A stretch of DNA of 45,122 nt from Candidatus Omnitrophota bacterium (GCA_016180575.1 JACPAY010000021.1:1-45122), one strand, 5' to 3'; counted from the first letter of the stretch, positions 29,445 through 38,841 are shown. Notes: a model not told the origin generated them from the sequence alone. A program made the numbers and translations.

Positions 29445-30511
29445 TCTCGGTGCTGTTCCTGGGGTTTCTCATCATCGTCCACGAGTACGGCCACTTCCTC
29501 GTGGCCCGATGGGCCGGCGTGCGTGTCCTGCGCTTTTCCGTCGGGTTCGGCCCGCGGCTGCTGGCGTGGAAGCGGGGCCAGACCGAGTACGCCGTCAGCG
29601 CCATCCCGCTCGGCGGGTATGTGAAGATGGCGGGCGAGCAGCGGGCCGAAGGGACCGGCAAGCCCTGGGAGTATTACGCGAAGCCCGTCGGGACGCGGGC
29701 CGCCATCATCTTCGCCGGCCCGTTCGTGAACTACCTCGTCGCCTTCCTGAGCCTGTGGCTCGTGTTCGTCATCGGCTATCCGGAGCTCCTGCCGGAGGTG
29801 GGGAAGGTGCTCGACGACATGCCCGCCAAGGCCGCGGGGATGCGGGTCGGCGACCGGGTCCGGTTGGTCGGCGGGCGCGAGGTCCACACCTGGGACGATC
29901 TGACCAAGGTCATCTATGAGTCGGCCGACCGGCCGCTGACCTTGCGCGTCGAGCGCGGCGGGACGACGCGGGATGTGACGGTGACCCCGCAGGCCAAGGA
30001 GATCACCGATCCCTTCGGGCGGCGCCGGACGATCGGCCTCATCGGGGTGGCCCCCAGCGGCGCGTTCGAGCCGTTCCGCGTCACCCCGCTGGCGGCCTTC
30101 GGGCGGGCGCTGCGCCAGCAGGGCGAGGCGACGGTCCAGACCCTGACGGCGCTGTGGTCGCTCCTGACCGGGCGCCTGGCCCTGCGCGATTCCGTCACCG
30201 GCCCCATCGGCCTCATCTACCTGACCTCGGAGGCGGTGCGGATGGGATGGGCGCCGCTCCTCTTCCTCATCAGCCTGCTCAGCCTGAGCCTGGCGATCTT
30301 CAACCTGCTGCCGATCCCCATCCTCGACGGCGGCCACCTCTTCTTCCTGGGCCTTGAGAAGCTGCTGGGGCGTCCGGTCAGCCTCACCATCCAGGAGCGG
30401 TCGGCGCAGGTGAGCTTCGTCCTGCTCATCGCGCTTATCCTCATCATCTGCGTCAATGACCTCAACCGGTTCGGCCTGCTGAAGAAGGCGGCCGAGCTCA
30501 TCGGCCTCTGA
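29429..30511 (+). CDS. rseP: Site-2 protease, RseP family
   Basis: A 360-residue inner-membrane zinc metalloprotease that cleaves transmembrane segments, typically an anti-sigma factor in envelope stress. The HEYGH zinc motif is at 18-22 in the first helix; the second active-site motif NLLPIPILDGGHL is near residue 300-312. A single PDZ domain (about 110-190, AAGMRVGDRVRLVGG) lies between, compared with two in the E. coli enzyme. It overlaps dxr by 16 bases. No rseA/rpoE-type substrate genes are in the window. Confidence 0.95.
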   Translation: MVSALISVLFLGFLIIVHEYGHFLVARWAGVRVLRFSVGFGPRLLAWKRGQTEYAVSAIPLGGYVKMAGEQRAEGTGKPWEYYAKPVGTRAAIIFAGPFVNYLVAFLSLWLVFVIGYPELLPEVGKVLDDMPAKAAGMRVGDRVRLVGGREVHTWDDLTKVIYESADRPLTLRVERGGTTRDVTVTPQAKEITDPFGRRRTIGLIGVAPSGAFEPFRVTPLAAFGRALRQQGEATVQTLTALWSLLTGRLALRDSVTGPIGLIYLTSEAVRMGWAPLLFLISLLSLSLAIFNLLPIPILDGGHLFFLGLEKLLGRPVSLTIQERSAQVSFVLLIALILIICVNDLNRFGLLKKAAELIGL

Positions 30512-30515
30512 TGAA

Positions 30516-30560
30516 AAAGTACCGCGTACTTGCCAAAGCGGGAAAAGTACCCGGTACTTT
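30516..30560 (+). repeat. Paired AAGTACC palindromes between rseP and ispG
   Basis: Two palindromes, AAAGTACCGCGTACTT (30516-30531) and AAAAGTACCCGGTACTTT (30543-30560), which are also inverted repeats of each other apart from one base. The same paired layout occurs at 40464-40506. It begins just after the rseP stop and ends five bases before the ispG ATG. Confidence 0.85.
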
Positions 30561-30565
30561 CTGAG

Positions 30566-31684
30566 ATGCGGCGGATGACTCGGCAAGTGACGGTGGGCTC
30601 GGTGAAGATCGGCGGGGAGGCACCGGTCTCGATCCAGTCCATGACGAAGACCGACACCGCCGACATCGGCTCGACGGTCCGGCAGATCCGCGCCCTGGCC
30701 ACCGCCGGCTGCGAGATCGTCCGGGTCGCCGTGCCCACCCTCGAGGCGGCCGGGTCGCTCGCCGCCATCCGCCGCGAAGCGGACAAGGTCCCCCTCGTCG
30801 CCGACATCCACTTCCACCCGCAGTTCGCCATCGCCGCCATCGAGGCGGGGTTCGATAAGATCCGCTGGAACCCCGGCAACATCCGCGACACCGCCCGGGT
30901 GCGGGCGGTGGTGGACCGGGCCAAGGAGCGCAAGGTCCCCATCCGCATCGGCGTCAACGTCGGCTCGCTCGACCCGGAGTGCGAGGCGGCCCACCCGGGC
31001 GACCTGACGGAGGCGATCGTGCAGAGCGCGCTCAAGTCGGTGCGCCTGCTCGAGGGGTTCGGGTTCCACGACATCGTCCTCTCGCTGAAGTCCTCGGACG
31101 TCCGGCAGACGCTCGCCGCCTACCGCCGGATGAGCCGGCTGTGCGACTACCCGTTCCACCTCGGGGTGACCGAGGCCGGGCTGCCGGAGGCCGCGACGGT
31201 GAAGTCCGCCATCGGCATCGGCGCCCTGCTGGCGGAGGGGATCGGCGACACGATCCGGGTCTCGATCACCGGCGACCCCGTCGAGGAGGTCCGCGTCGCG
31301 CAGCGCATCCTCTCCTCGCTTGAGCTGCGGCGGTTTGAGACGAACGTCATCGCCTGCCCCTCGTGCGGCCGCTGCGAGATCGACGTGGTCGGCATCGCCA
31401 ACCAGGTGCGCGCGCGCCTGACCGAGCTGTCGAAAACCGAGCCGAGGTGCCTTTCGCTGACGGTCGCCGTCATGGGCTGCGTGGTGAACGGCCCCGGCGA
31501 GTCGGAGCACGCGGACATCGGCCTGGCCGGCGGCGGCGGGGTCGGCGTGATCTACCGCAAGGGCACGCAGCTGCGCCGCGTCGCCGAGGCCGAGATGGTC
31601 GACGCCCTCATGGAAGAAGTCCAACACCTCCTGCATGAGCCGTCAGCTGTCAGCCTTCAGCCGTCAGCCGCACGTCTTAGCTGA
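30566..31684 (+). CDS. ispG: 4-hydroxy-3-methylbut-2-enyl diphosphate synthase
   Basis: A 372-residue 4Fe-4S enzyme of the MEP pathway that converts MEcPP to HMBPP. Motifs include VSIQSMTKTDT, DIHFHPQFA, RWNPGNI and the cluster ligands in CPSCGRC and GCVVNGPGE. The ATG at 30566 follows the AAGTACC repeat; a TTG at 30530 would lie within that repeat and is rejected. The last ~14 residues (from EPSAVSLQPSAARLS) are encoded by the left arm of the next repeat, so the original C-terminus has been replaced or extended. It is transcribed with dxr and uppS. Confidence 0.96.
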   Translation: MRRMTRQVTVGSVKIGGEAPVSIQSMTKTDTADIGSTVRQIRALATAGCEIVRVAVPTLEAAGSLAAIRREADKVPLVADIHFHPQFAIAAIEAGFDKIRWNPGNIRDTARVRAVVDRAKERKVPIRIGVNVGSLDPECEAAHPGDLTEAIVQSALKSVRLLEGFGFHDIVLSLKSSDVRQTLAAYRRMSRLCDYPFHLGVTEAGLPEAATVKSAIGIGALLAEGIGDTIRVSITGDPVEEVRVAQRILSSLELRRFETNVIACPSCGRCEIDVVGIANQVRARLTELSKTEPRCLSLTVAVMGCVVNGPGESEHADIGLAGGGGVGVIYRKGTQLRRVAEAEMVDALMEEVQHLLHEPSAVSLQPSAARLS

Positions 31685-31700
31685 TAGCTGAACACTGACT
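31641..31700 (+). repeat. Heptamer word-array hairpin across the ispG end
   Basis: Left arm: CGTCAGC, TGTCAGC, CTTCAGC, CGTCAGC (31641-31668). Right arm: GCTGATA, GCTGAAC, ACTGACT (31680-31700). The left arm is translated as the tail of IspG, whose stop lies in the right arm; the proS ATG begins one base after the array. Confidence 0.8.
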
Positions 31701-31701
31701 G

Positions 31702-33420
31702 ATGCGTTGGTCACAGTACTTCCTCCCGACGCTGCGCGAGGACCCCAAGGACGCGGAGTCGGTCAGCCACAGGCTCATGGTGCGCGCCGGCCTCATCCGC
31801 CGGCTCGGCTCCGGCGCCTACTCCTACCTGCCGTTCGGCCTCGCCGCGCTCCAGAAGGCCGCCGCCATCGTCCGCGAGGAGATGAACCGCGCCGGCGCCC
31901 AGGAGCTGCTCATGCCGGCGTTGCAGCCGCTTGAGCTGTGGAAGGCGACCGGCCGCGACAAGGTCCTCGGCGAGGTCCTGCTGCGCGTGAAGGACCGCAC
32001 CGGAAAGGAGCAGGTGCTCGGCCCCACCCACGAGGAGGTCGTCACCGACCTCGTGAAAGAGCTCCAATCCCACAAGCAGCTGCCGCTCACCGTCTATCAG
32101 ATCCAGACGAAGTTCCGGGACGAGCCGCGCCCGCGCGGCGGCGTCATCCGCTCGAAGGAGTTCCTGATGAAGGACGCGTACAGCTTCGACGCGGACGCCG
32201 AGGGGCTTGCTCGCAGCTACCAGGCGATGTACGACGCCTACCAGCGGATCTTCCGTCGCTGCGGCGTGCAGGTGCTGGCGTGCGAGGCGGACCCCGGCGC
32301 GATGGGCGGGGACGTGTCGCACGAGTTCATGGCGCCGGCCCCGAGCGGGGAGGACCGGGTGGTCCGGTGCGGAGGCTGCGGCTACGCCGCGAACCTCGAG
32401 GCGGCCAAGTGCCCGGCCCCGCCGGCGCCGGCGGGGGAATCGCCCAAGCCCCTCGAGACCGCGATGACGCCGGGCCAGCACACCGTCGAGCAGGTGAGCC
32501 GGTTCCTCAAGGTGCCGCCGGCGAGGCTGATCAAGACGCTCCTCTATGAAGTGGAGGGCGGCGACCCGGTCGCGGTGCTGGTCCGCGGCGACCATGAGGT
32601 CAACGAGACCAAGCTCGCCCGCGTCCTCGGCACGCCGCGGTTCAGGCTGGCTGCGCCGGCGACGATCGAGCGGCTCAGCGGGGCGCCGGTCGGGTTCACC
32701 GGGCCGGTGGGGCTGAAGGGCGTGCGCCTGCTCGCCGACCACGCCGCGGTCCAGGTGGCCAACGCGGTGACCGGCGCCAATCGGGCCGAGGCGCACCACG
32801 TCAACGTCAACCCGGACCGCGACTTCCAGGCGAGCCAGACTGCGGACCTGCGCCTCATCACACCGGAGGACTCGTGCCCGTCGTGCCGGGGGCGGCTGGA
32901 GCTCGTGACGGCGATCGAGGCGGGCCATGTCTTCAAACTGGGGACGAAATACAGCCAGGCGCTGGGGGCGACGGTCCAGCTGCCCTCGGGCCAAAGCCAG
33001 CCGATGGTCATGGGCTGCTATGGGATCGGCATCAACCGCATCCTGGCGGCGGTGATCGAGCAGCGCCACGACAAGGACGGCATCATCTGGCCGCCGGCCC
33101 TCGCCCCCTTCCAGGTCGTGATCAGCGTCCTCGAGCCCGGCAGCCCCGAGGCCGCGCGGGCAGGGGAGGAGGCGCAGGCGGCGCTCTCGGCCGCGGGGCT
33201 CGAGACGCTGCTGGACGATCGGGAGCAGTCGCCCGGCAGCAAGCTGAAGGACGCGGACCTGGTGGGCATCCCGGTCCAGGTCGTCATCGGCAAGGTGTGG
33301 AAGAGCGAGCGGCAGCTTGAGCTGGTCCTGCGCGCGACCAAGGAGAAATCCCGGGCCGCCCCCGAGGCGCTCGTCGAGGGCGTCCATAAACTCCTTGACA
33401 AGGCCAAGTTACCGCAGTAA
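31702..33420 (+). CDS. proS: Prolyl-tRNA synthetase (bacterial type with editing domain)
   Basis: A 572-residue class II aminoacyl-tRNA synthetase. The catalytic core shows GLIRRLGSGAYSYLPFGL, LGPTHEEVVTDLV and TKFRDEPRPRGGVIRSKEFLMKD-type motif 2 sequence; the YbaK-like editing insertion runs about residues 240-390 (VEQVSRFLKVPPARLIKTLL; GDHEVNETKL); motif 3 is GCYGIGINRILAAVIEQ; the anticodon-binding domain ends the protein (LDDREQSPGSKLKDADLVGIP). Length is normal. The start codon touches the right arm of the upstream repeat, and no Shine-Dalgarno sequence is visible apart from the repeat. A terminator follows. Confidence 0.96.
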   Translation: MRWSQYFLPTLREDPKDAESVSHRLMVRAGLIRRLGSGAYSYLPFGLAALQKAAAIVREEMNRAGAQELLMPALQPLELWKATGRDKVLGEVLLRVKDRTGKEQVLGPTHEEVVTDLVKELQSHKQLPLTVYQIQTKFRDEPRPRGGVIRSKEFLMKDAYSFDADAEGLARSYQAMYDAYQRIFRRCGVQVLACEADPGAMGGDVSHEFMAPAPSGEDRVVRCGGCGYAANLEAAKCPAPPAPAGESPKPLETAMTPGQHTVEQVSRFLKVPPARLIKTLLYEVEGGDPVAVLVRGDHEVNETKLARVLGTPRFRLAAPATIERLSGAPVGFTGPVGLKGVRLLADHAAVQVANAVTGANRAEAHHVNVNPDRDFQASQTADLRLITPEDSCPSCRGRLELVTAIEAGHVFKLGTKYSQALGATVQLPSGQSQPMVMGCYGIGINRILAAVIEQRHDKDGIIWPPALAPFQVVISVLEPGSPEAARAGEEAQAALSAAGLETLLDDREQSPGSKLKDADLVGIPVQVVIGKVWKSERQLELVLRATKEKSRAAPEALVEGVHKLLDKAKLPQ

Positions 33421-33446
33421 CATCAATTCACTCTAGACGGCATGCG

Positions 33447-33472
33447 AAAAGTGGGCGAGCCCACTTTTTTTG
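33447..33472 (+). terminator. Rho-independent terminator after proS
   Basis: AAAAGTGGG (33447-33455), loop CGAG, CCCACTTTT (33460-33468) and a run of seven T. It separates the isoprenoid/proS block from rimP-nusA-infB. The rimP frame happens to stay open through it, but translation must start downstream. Confidence 0.9.
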
Positions 33473-33486
33473 TTCTCAGGGCAGGC

Positions 33487-33945
33487 ATGGACGCCGAACT
33501 CCTTGCGAAGATCCAGGCGCTCGCCGAGCCGATTCTGGCCGGGCACGACATGGAGCTGGTCGAGCTGACGTCCCACCCCCAGGGCGGGCAGCGGCTCATC
33601 CGGTTCCTGGTTGACCGGGTCGGCGGGGTGACCATCCAGCAGTGCGCCCAGGCGAACCGGCGCATCAATGAAGCGCTCGACGCGGCGGACCTCGTGGAAG
33701 GCAGCTATACGGTCGAGGTGTCATCGCCGGGCCTGGACCGTCCGCTGGTCAGCCAGCGGGACTTCGAGCGGGCGCTGGGGGAGGACCTGGACCTGACGCT
33801 CCAGGAGCCGGATGGCCGCGCCAGCGAGCTGCGGGGGATGCTGCTGGCCGTCCAGCGCGAGGCGCTCGTCGTCAAGACCCCCGGAGGCAACCTGACGGTG
33901 CCGCGGGCGCGGGTCCGCGCCGCCAAGAAGGCGCTGCGCTGGTGA
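33487..33945 (+). CDS. rimP: Ribosome maturation factor RimP
   Basis: A 152-residue factor for 30S subunit assembly. The N-terminal domain shows MELVELTSHPQGGQRLIRFLVD and the signature YTVEVSSPGLDRPL; the C-terminal SH3-like domain follows. The ATG at 33487 is chosen because an in-frame ATG at 33442 would place the terminator hairpin inside the coding sequence. It begins the conserved rimP-nusA-infB order, here interrupted by an octamer word-array before nusA. The promoter is not obvious; read-through or a weak promoter in the short gap is possible. Confidence 0.94.
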   Translation: MDAELLAKIQALAEPILAGHDMELVELTSHPQGGQRLIRFLVDRVGGVTIQQCAQANRRINEALDAADLVEGSYTVEVSSPGLDRPLVSQRDFERALGEDLDLTLQEPDGRASELRGMLLAVQREALVVKTPGGNLTVPRARVRAAKKALRW

Positions 33946-33955
33946 GATGAACAGA

Positions 33956-34047
33956 CGTTTGCGCGTTAGCGGGTTTGCGGGTTTGCGCGTTCCTTCACGA
34001 GGGATGGGGTACCGAAACGCGCCAACGCGCCAACGCGCCAACGCGCC
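33956..34047 (+). repeat. Octamer word-array hairpin between rimP and nusA
   Basis: Left arm: CGTTTGCG, CGTTAGCG, GGTTTGCG, GGTTTGCG (33956-33987). Right arm: four perfect copies of AACGCGCC (34016-34047). It uses the same word family as 21319-21407. It begins about ten bases after the rimP stop and ends nine bases before the nusA ATG. Confidence 0.88.
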
Positions 34048-34056
34048 AACCCAGAA

Positions 34057-35463
34057 ATGAACGGCGAATTACTCTCAATTCTCAGCGCCATCGAGCGGGA
34101 CAAGGGCATCGACCGCGAGATCCTCATCCAGGCCATCGAGGCGGCCGTCGCCACGGCCGCCAAGAAGAGCGAGGGGGCGAGCGAGGAGGCCGAGGCCTCC
34201 GCGACCCTGGACCGGAAGACGGGCCGCATCGTGGCGGTGGTCGAGGGCCGGGAGGTGGACTCCGCCCGCCTGACCCGCATCGCGGCGCAGACCGCCAAGC
34301 AGGTCATCCTGCAGAAGATCCGCGAGGCGGAGCGCGACGTCATCTTCACGGAGTTCCAGGGCCGGGTGGGCGACATCGTGACCGGGTCCGTCCACCGGTT
34401 CGAGCGGGGCGACATCATCGTCGAGCTGGGGCGGGCGGAGGCGGTGCTGCCGAAGGCCGAGCGCATCCCGCACGAGGAGTACCACCAGGGCGACATGGTC
34501 CAGGCCTACGTCCTGGACGTCCGCAAGAACGCCAAGGGGCCCGCCATCGTCCTCTCGCGCACGCATGAGGGGTTCATCCGCGGCCTCTTCCACCTGGAGG
34601 TGCCGGAGATCGCCGAGGGGATCGTGGAGATCAAGGGCCTGGCCCGCGAGGCGGGCGACCGGACGAAGATCGCCGTGGCGTCGAAGGACGAGAAGGTGGA
34701 CTGCGTCGGGGCCTGCGTGGGCATGCGCGGGACGCGCGTCAAGAACATCGTCCGTGAGCTGCACGGGGAGAAGGTCGACATCATCCGCTGGCACGAGGCC
34801 GTCACCGACTACATCGCCGCCGCGCTCTCGCCCGCCAAGATCGCCGAGATCCAGCCCGATGAGGCGGCCAAGCAGGCGGTCGTCATCGTGGACGATGACC
34901 AGCTCTCCCTGGCCATCGGGAAAAAGGGGCAGAATGTCCGCCTCGCGTCCAAGCTGACCGGCTGGCAATTGGAGATCAAGACGCGGGTGCAGCTGGCCTC
35001 GGGGGCGGCCACCCTGCGCGGCCTGCCGGGCGTCGGACCGGCGATGGAGAAGCGCCTCCAGGATGCCGGGATCACGACGCTGGAGCAGCTGGCCGGCATG
35101 ACGGCCGAACAGCTGACCGCCATCGAGGGGATCGGCGAGAAGACCGCCCAGAAGCTGGTGGACGCGGCTGCCAAGGCGCTCACCGTGTCCCTCGACTCTG
35201 CTCGGGACGCGGCCCTGCCCGCCCCGGCGATTACGACCGGCGGGCCGGGGAGCGGAGTCGAAGGGGCCGCGCCGCCGCCCGAGCCGCCGGCAACGGGGGC
35301 GGCGGGACCTGCTGAGGCCAATGCGGCGGAGTCCGCCGGCGGCGAGGCGGCGCCGGAGCCTGAGCCGCAGAATGAGCCGGCGGAAGCGGAGCCCGGAGGG
35401 GAGCGGCCCGCCGAGGGCGAGCCGCCCCGCGAGCCGGAAACGGAACCGGAGACGGGGACTTGA
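34057..35463 (+). CDS. nusA: Transcription termination/antitermination factor NusA
   Basis: A 468-residue RNA polymerase-associated factor. Order: N-terminal polymerase-binding domain (about 1-125), S1 domain (about 130-200, with GDIVTGSVHRFERGDIIVELG), two KH domains (about 200-345, containing CVGMRGTRVKNIVREL and IGKKGQNVRLASKLTGW), then a helix-hairpin-helix domain (LPGVGPAMEKRLQDAGI; IEGIGEKTAQKLVD) and a Pro/Glu/Ala-rich tail of about 70 residues. The acidic tail resembles C-terminal extensions seen in several bacterial NusA proteins. infB starts two bases after the stop region. Confidence 0.96.
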   Translation: MNGELLSILSAIERDKGIDREILIQAIEAAVATAAKKSEGASEEAEASATLDRKTGRIVAVVEGREVDSARLTRIAAQTAKQVILQKIREAERDVIFTEFQGRVGDIVTGSVHRFERGDIIVELGRAEAVLPKAERIPHEEYHQGDMVQAYVLDVRKNAKGPAIVLSRTHEGFIRGLFHLEVPEIAEGIVEIKGLAREAGDRTKIAVASKDEKVDCVGACVGMRGTRVKNIVRELHGEKVDIIRWHEAVTDYIAAALSPAKIAEIQPDEAAKQAVVIVDDDQLSLAIGKKGQNVRLASKLTGWQLEIKTRVQLASGAATLRGLPGVGPAMEKRLQDAGITTLEQLAGMTAEQLTAIEGIGEKTAQKLVDAAAKALTVSLDSARDAALPAPAITTGGPGSGVEGAAPPPEPPATGAAGPAEANAAESAGGEAAPEPEPQNEPAEAEPGGERPAEGEPPREPETEPETGT

Positions 35464-35464
35464 G

Positions 35465-37720
35465 ATGCGCGTGAGCGAGCTGGCGAAAGCGCTCAATATG
35501 CCCTCCAAGGAGCTGCTGGAAAAGCTCAAGACGCTCCGGATCGCGGCGAAGTCGCCGCTGAGCACCCTCGATGCGGATGCGGTGAACCGCGCGCGCAAGG
35601 CGCTCAAGAAGCCCCCGGTCAAGAAGCCCTCCGCCGCCAGGCCGGCTGTGTCGCCGGCGAGGGCCGCGGGGCCGGCTGCCAGGCCAGCCGCGAAGCCGGC
35701 GGCGGCCCGGGCCGCAGCGGCCAAGCCATCCCCGGCGAAGCCGTCGGCGGCGTCAGCAACGGCGACGAAGACGATCGAGCCGCCGGCGCGCCCCGCGGCT
35801 CAGCCGACAGCGGCAGCGCCGAAGCTCCACGCCGCGCCCGCGCCGAAGGTGGAGCGGCCTGCCGCTCCCCCGCTCCCCGCCAAGCCGAAGCCCCACGCTG
35901 TGCCTGCGCCCCCCGCGCCAGCGCCCGCCCCCGTCGAGGCGCCGCCGGTTCCCGCCGGCCCGCCGACGCGGCTGGAGTTGAAGTTTCCCGTCACGGTGAA
36001 AGACCTCGCGTCCAAGATGGACGTGAAGGCGAGTGACCTCATCAAGCGCCTCATGCAGCAGAAGATCTTCGCCTCGATCGTCCAGCCGCTCGACGAGCAG
36101 ACCGCCACGGGCCTTGCGCGGACGTTTGGTTTCGAGGTCGCCCCGCAGCCGACCCTCGAGCAGCAGCTCCAGCAGGCCTATCAGCCCGATCCTGCGAAAA
36201 CGGTGCTGCGCGCGCCGGTCGTCACGTTCATGGGGCACGTCGACCATGGCAAGACGAGCCTCCTCGACGCCATCCGGGAGGCCAAGGTGGCGGAGAAGGA
36301 GGCCGGCGGCATCACGCAGCACATCGGCGCCTACGAGGTGCAGCTGGAGAAAGGGCGCGTGACCTTCCTGGACACCCCGGGCCACGAGGCGTTCTCCGCC
36401 CTGCGGGCGCGCGGGGCGAACGTGACCGACGTCGTCGTGCTCGTCGTCGCGGCGGATGACGGCGTCATGCCCCAGACGGTGGAGGCGATCAACCACGCCA
36501 AGGCGGCCGATGTGCCCATCGTGGTGGCGATCAACAAGATGGACAAGCCGGAGGCCAACCCGCAGAAGGTGAAGCAGCAGCTCACCCAGTACGGCCTCGT
36601 CGGCGAGGAGTGGGGCGGCAAGACCATCATGGTGCCGGTGTCGGCGCGCACCCAGCAGGGGATCGACGAGCTGCTGGAGATGCTCCTGCTGGAGGCCGAG
36701 CTCCTGGAGCTGAAGGCCGACCCCACGATGCCCGCGCAGGGCGCGGTGATCGAGGCCAAGCAGACGAAGGACCGCGGCCCGATCGTGACGGTGCTGGTCC
36801 AGCAGGGGACGCTGCGCATCGGCGACACCGTCCTGATGGGGCATCTGGTCGGGCGCGTGCGGGCGATGGTCGACGACCGGGGCCATCGGATCAAGGAGGC
36901 CGGTCCGGCCCGGCCCGTCGAGGTCCTCGGGCTGCCGGAGGTGCCCCAGGCCGGGGACCGGTTCCTGGTGGTGACCGACGAGAAGCTCGCGCGGCAGTTG
37001 GCCGAGCAGCGCCTGGAGCAGCGAGGGCCGCGGGCTGCCGCGCATCCGAAGCGGATCACGCTGGAGGAGCTCCACCAGCGGATCACCGAAGGCCAGCTCA
37101 AGGACCTCCGGCTGATCGTGAAGGCGGACGTGCAAGGGTCGCTTGAGGCGATCGTCCAGAGCCTCGAGAAACTGGACACGGAGAAGACGGAGGTCCAGTT
37201 CAGGATCCTGCACGTGGCGGTCGGCGACATCACCGAGTCGGATGTTATCCTGGCCGCCGCCTCGGACGCCATCATCGTCGGGTTCCACGTCGGGATCGAG
37301 CCGAAGGTCCAGGTGCTGGCGGCCACGGAGGGGGTGGACGTCCACATCTACCAGATCATCTACGAGCTGGTGGGCGCCATCAAGGCCGCCATCGAGGGGC
37401 TGCTGGAGCCGACGATCGAAGAGACATTCGTGGGCCGCGCCGAGGTGCGCAAGCTCTTCCAGGTGTCCCGGTCGGGCCTGGTCGCCGGCTGCATGGTGAC
37501 GAAGGGATTCATCCGGCGCGACTGCGTGATCCACGTCATCCGCGGGCGGGAGCGCGTCGCGCAGGCCGAGATCGCGGGCCTCAAGCGGCTCAAGGATGAC
37601 GTGCGCGAGATCCAGGAGGGGCTTGAGTGCGGCATCCTGCTCGCCGGCAACAGCGACGTGCAGGTCGGCGACCTCCTCGAGGCCTGGGAGCAGCGGAAGG
37701 TCGCGCGCAAGCTCGCATGA
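35465..37720 (+). CDS. infB: Translation initiation factor IF-2
   Basis: A 751-residue GTPase that delivers initiator tRNA to the ribosome. The IF2_N domain begins [18 protein letters not shown]; an Ala/Pro/Lys-rich linker spans about 50-175; a second IF2_N-like region ([21 protein letters not shown]) precedes the G domain. GTPase motifs: G1 GHVDHGKT (257-264), G3 DTPGHEAF (from D303), G4 [10 protein letters not shown]. The C-terminal fMet-tRNA-binding domain is complete. The ATG at 35465 is used because an upstream in-frame frame runs through the nusA tail. The usual next gene, rbfA, is missing and trpS follows after a hairpin. Confidence 0.97.
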   Translation: MRVSELAKALNMPSKELLEKLKTLRIAAKSPLSTLDADAVNRARKALKKPPVKKPSAARPAVSPARAAGPAARPAAKPAAARAAAAKPSPAKPSAASATATKTIEPPARPAAQPTAAAPKLHAAPAPKVERPAAPPLPAKPKPHAVPAPPAPAPAPVEAPPVPAGPPTRLELKFPVTVKDLASKMDVKASDLIKRLMQQKIFASIVQPLDEQTATGLARTFGFEVAPQPTLEQQLQQAYQPDPAKTVLRAPVVTFMGHVDHGKTSLLDAIREAKVAEKEAGGITQHIGAYEVQLEKGRVTFLDTPGHEAFSALRARGANVTDVVVLVVAADDGVMPQTVEAINHAKAADVPIVVAINKMDKPEANPQKVKQQLTQYGLVGEEWGGKTIMVPVSARTQQGIDELLEMLLLEAELLELKADPTMPAQGAVIEAKQTKDRGPIVTVLVQQGTLRIGDTVLMGHLVGRVRAMVDDRGHRIKEAGPARPVEVLGLPEVPQAGDRFLVVTDEKLARQLAEQRLEQRGPRAAAHPKRITLEELHQRITEGQLKDLRLIVKADVQGSLEAIVQSLEKLDTEKTEVQFRILHVAVGDITESDVILAAASDAIIVGFHVGIEPKVQVLAATEGVDVHIYQIIYELVGAIKAAIEGLLEPTIEETFVGRAEVRKLFQVSRSGLVAGCMVTKGFIRRDCVIHVIRGRERVAQAEIAGLKRLKDDVREIQEGLECGILLAGNSDVQVGDLLEAWEQRKVARKLA

Positions 37721-37727
37721 TAGTCCC

Positions 37728-37783
37728 GGGACCACTTCTATTTTTCCCATGACGCCCGTGACCGGAAAAATAGAAGCGGTCCC
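37728..37783 (+). repeat. Long 20-bp hairpin between infB and trpS
   Basis: Left arm 37728-37748 (GGGACCACTTCTATTTTTCC plus C) and right arm 37764-37783 (GGAAAAATAGAAGCGGTCCC) pair over 20 bp with one G:T. The 15-base loop contains the ATG at 37749. Confidence 0.88.
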
Positions 37784-38759
37784 TCGTGTGTTGAGCGGCA
37801 TGCGCCCCACCGGGCCGCTCCACCTCGGCCACCTCGTCGGGGCGCTCGCCAACTGGAAGGCGCTGCAGGGCCGGTACGACTGCTTCTTCATGGTCGCGGA
37901 TTACCACGCGCTCATGAGCGAGTACGAGCACCCGGAGCGCATCCGCGAGTGGTCCTGCGACAACGTGGCCGACTGGCTGGCCGCCGGCATCGACCCCTCC
38001 CGCAGCGTCCTCTTCCGGCAGTCGGATGTGCCCGAGCACCTGGAGCTCTTCACGATCCTCGCGATCACGACCCCGCTGGGCTGGGTGGAGCGCGTGCCGA
38101 CGTACAAGGAGCAGCTGCGGGAAATCGAGGGGCGCGACCTGGCCACCTACGGCTTCCTGGGCTACCCGGTGCTCCAGGCCGCGGACATCCTGCTCTACCG
38201 GGCGCACGCGGTGCCGGTCGGCGAGGACCAGCTGCCCCACCTGGAGCTGGCGCGGGAGATCGTGCGGCGCGTGCAGTTCCTGACCAAGCGGGAGCTCTTC
38301 CCGGAGCCGAAGGCGCTGTTGACCGAGGCGCCGAAGCTGCTGGGCACCGACGGGCGCAAGATGTCCAAGAGCTACGGGAACACCATCGCCCTCTCGGCGT
38401 CGCCGGAGCAGATCCGCTCGACCGCCCAGAAGATGTTCACCGACCCGCTGCGCATCAAGATGACCGATCCCGGCCACCCCGAGACCTGCAACGTGTGCAA
38501 CTACTGGCGCATCTTCAACCCGGCCGAGGCGGACCGCCTCTGGGAGGAGTGCCGCACGTCGAGGCGGGGCTGCGTGCAGAACAAGCGCGAGCTCGGCGAG
38601 CATCTCGTGCGGGTCACCGAGCCGTTCCGCGCCTCGCGCGCGCGCGCCGCGAAGGCCGGCATCGAGCGCATCCTGCAGGAGGGGGCCGAGCGGGCCAGGG
38701 CCGTCGCGCGCGAGACGCTGGCCGACGTCAAGCGAGCGTTCGGCCTCAGTCCTGCGTAA
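37749..38759 (+). CDS. trpS: Tryptophanyl-tRNA synthetase
   Basis: A 336-residue class I aminoacyl-tRNA synthetase. The HIGH-equivalent is in MRPTGPLHLGHLVGAL, the KMSKS motif in GRKMSKSYGNTI, and HALMSEYEHP and PVLQAADILLYRA are family blocks. The start is uncertain: the ATG at 37749 lies in the loop of a long hairpin and would add about 13 repeat-encoded residues before the conserved VLSGMRP; a GTG at 37788 starts directly at that point. Neither has a clear Shine-Dalgarno sequence. The neighbours are unusual (infB upstream, scpA downstream). Confidence 0.95.
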   Translation: MTPVTGKIEAVPRVLSGMRPTGPLHLGHLVGALANWKALQGRYDCFFMVADYHALMSEYEHPERIREWSCDNVADWLAAGIDPSRSVLFRQSDVPEHLELFTILAITTPLGWVERVPTYKEQLREIEGRDLATYGFLGYPVLQAADILLYRAHAVPVGEDQLPHLELAREIVRRVQFLTKRELFPEPKALLTEAPKLLGTDGRKMSKSYGNTIALSASPEQIRSTAQKMFTDPLRIKMTDPGHPETCNVCNYWRIFNPAEADRLWEECRTSRRGCVQNKRELGEHLVRVTEPFRASRARAAKAGIERILQEGAERARAVARETLADVKRAFGLSPA

Positions 38760-38761
38760 AG

Positions 38762-38841
38762 CGTAATGGGTAATGCGTAATGGGAAATCAGCCGACGATG
38801 CAGTCACCCCCCACATTACGCATTACGCGTTACGCATTACG
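38762..38841 (+). repeat. Heptamer word-array hairpin between trpS and scpA
   Basis: Left arm: CGTAATG, GGTAATG, CGTAATG (38762-38782). Right arm: CATTACG, CATTACG, CGTTACG, CATTACG (38814-38841). It begins two bases after the trpS stop and ends 17 bases before the scpA ATG. A second element with the same word lies at 43573-43656. Confidence 0.9.

Noticed and set aside
27314-31636. A very long open frame on the minus strand (about 1,440 codons), and many similar long antisense frames.
   Set aside because: They lie opposite well-recognised genes, are rich in Arg, Gly, Ala, Asp and His as expected from reading GC-rich codons backwards, and match no family.
33442-33486. Earlier in-frame ATG for rimP.
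   Set aside because: It would translate through the proS terminator hairpin and T-run, adding residues not seen in RimP.
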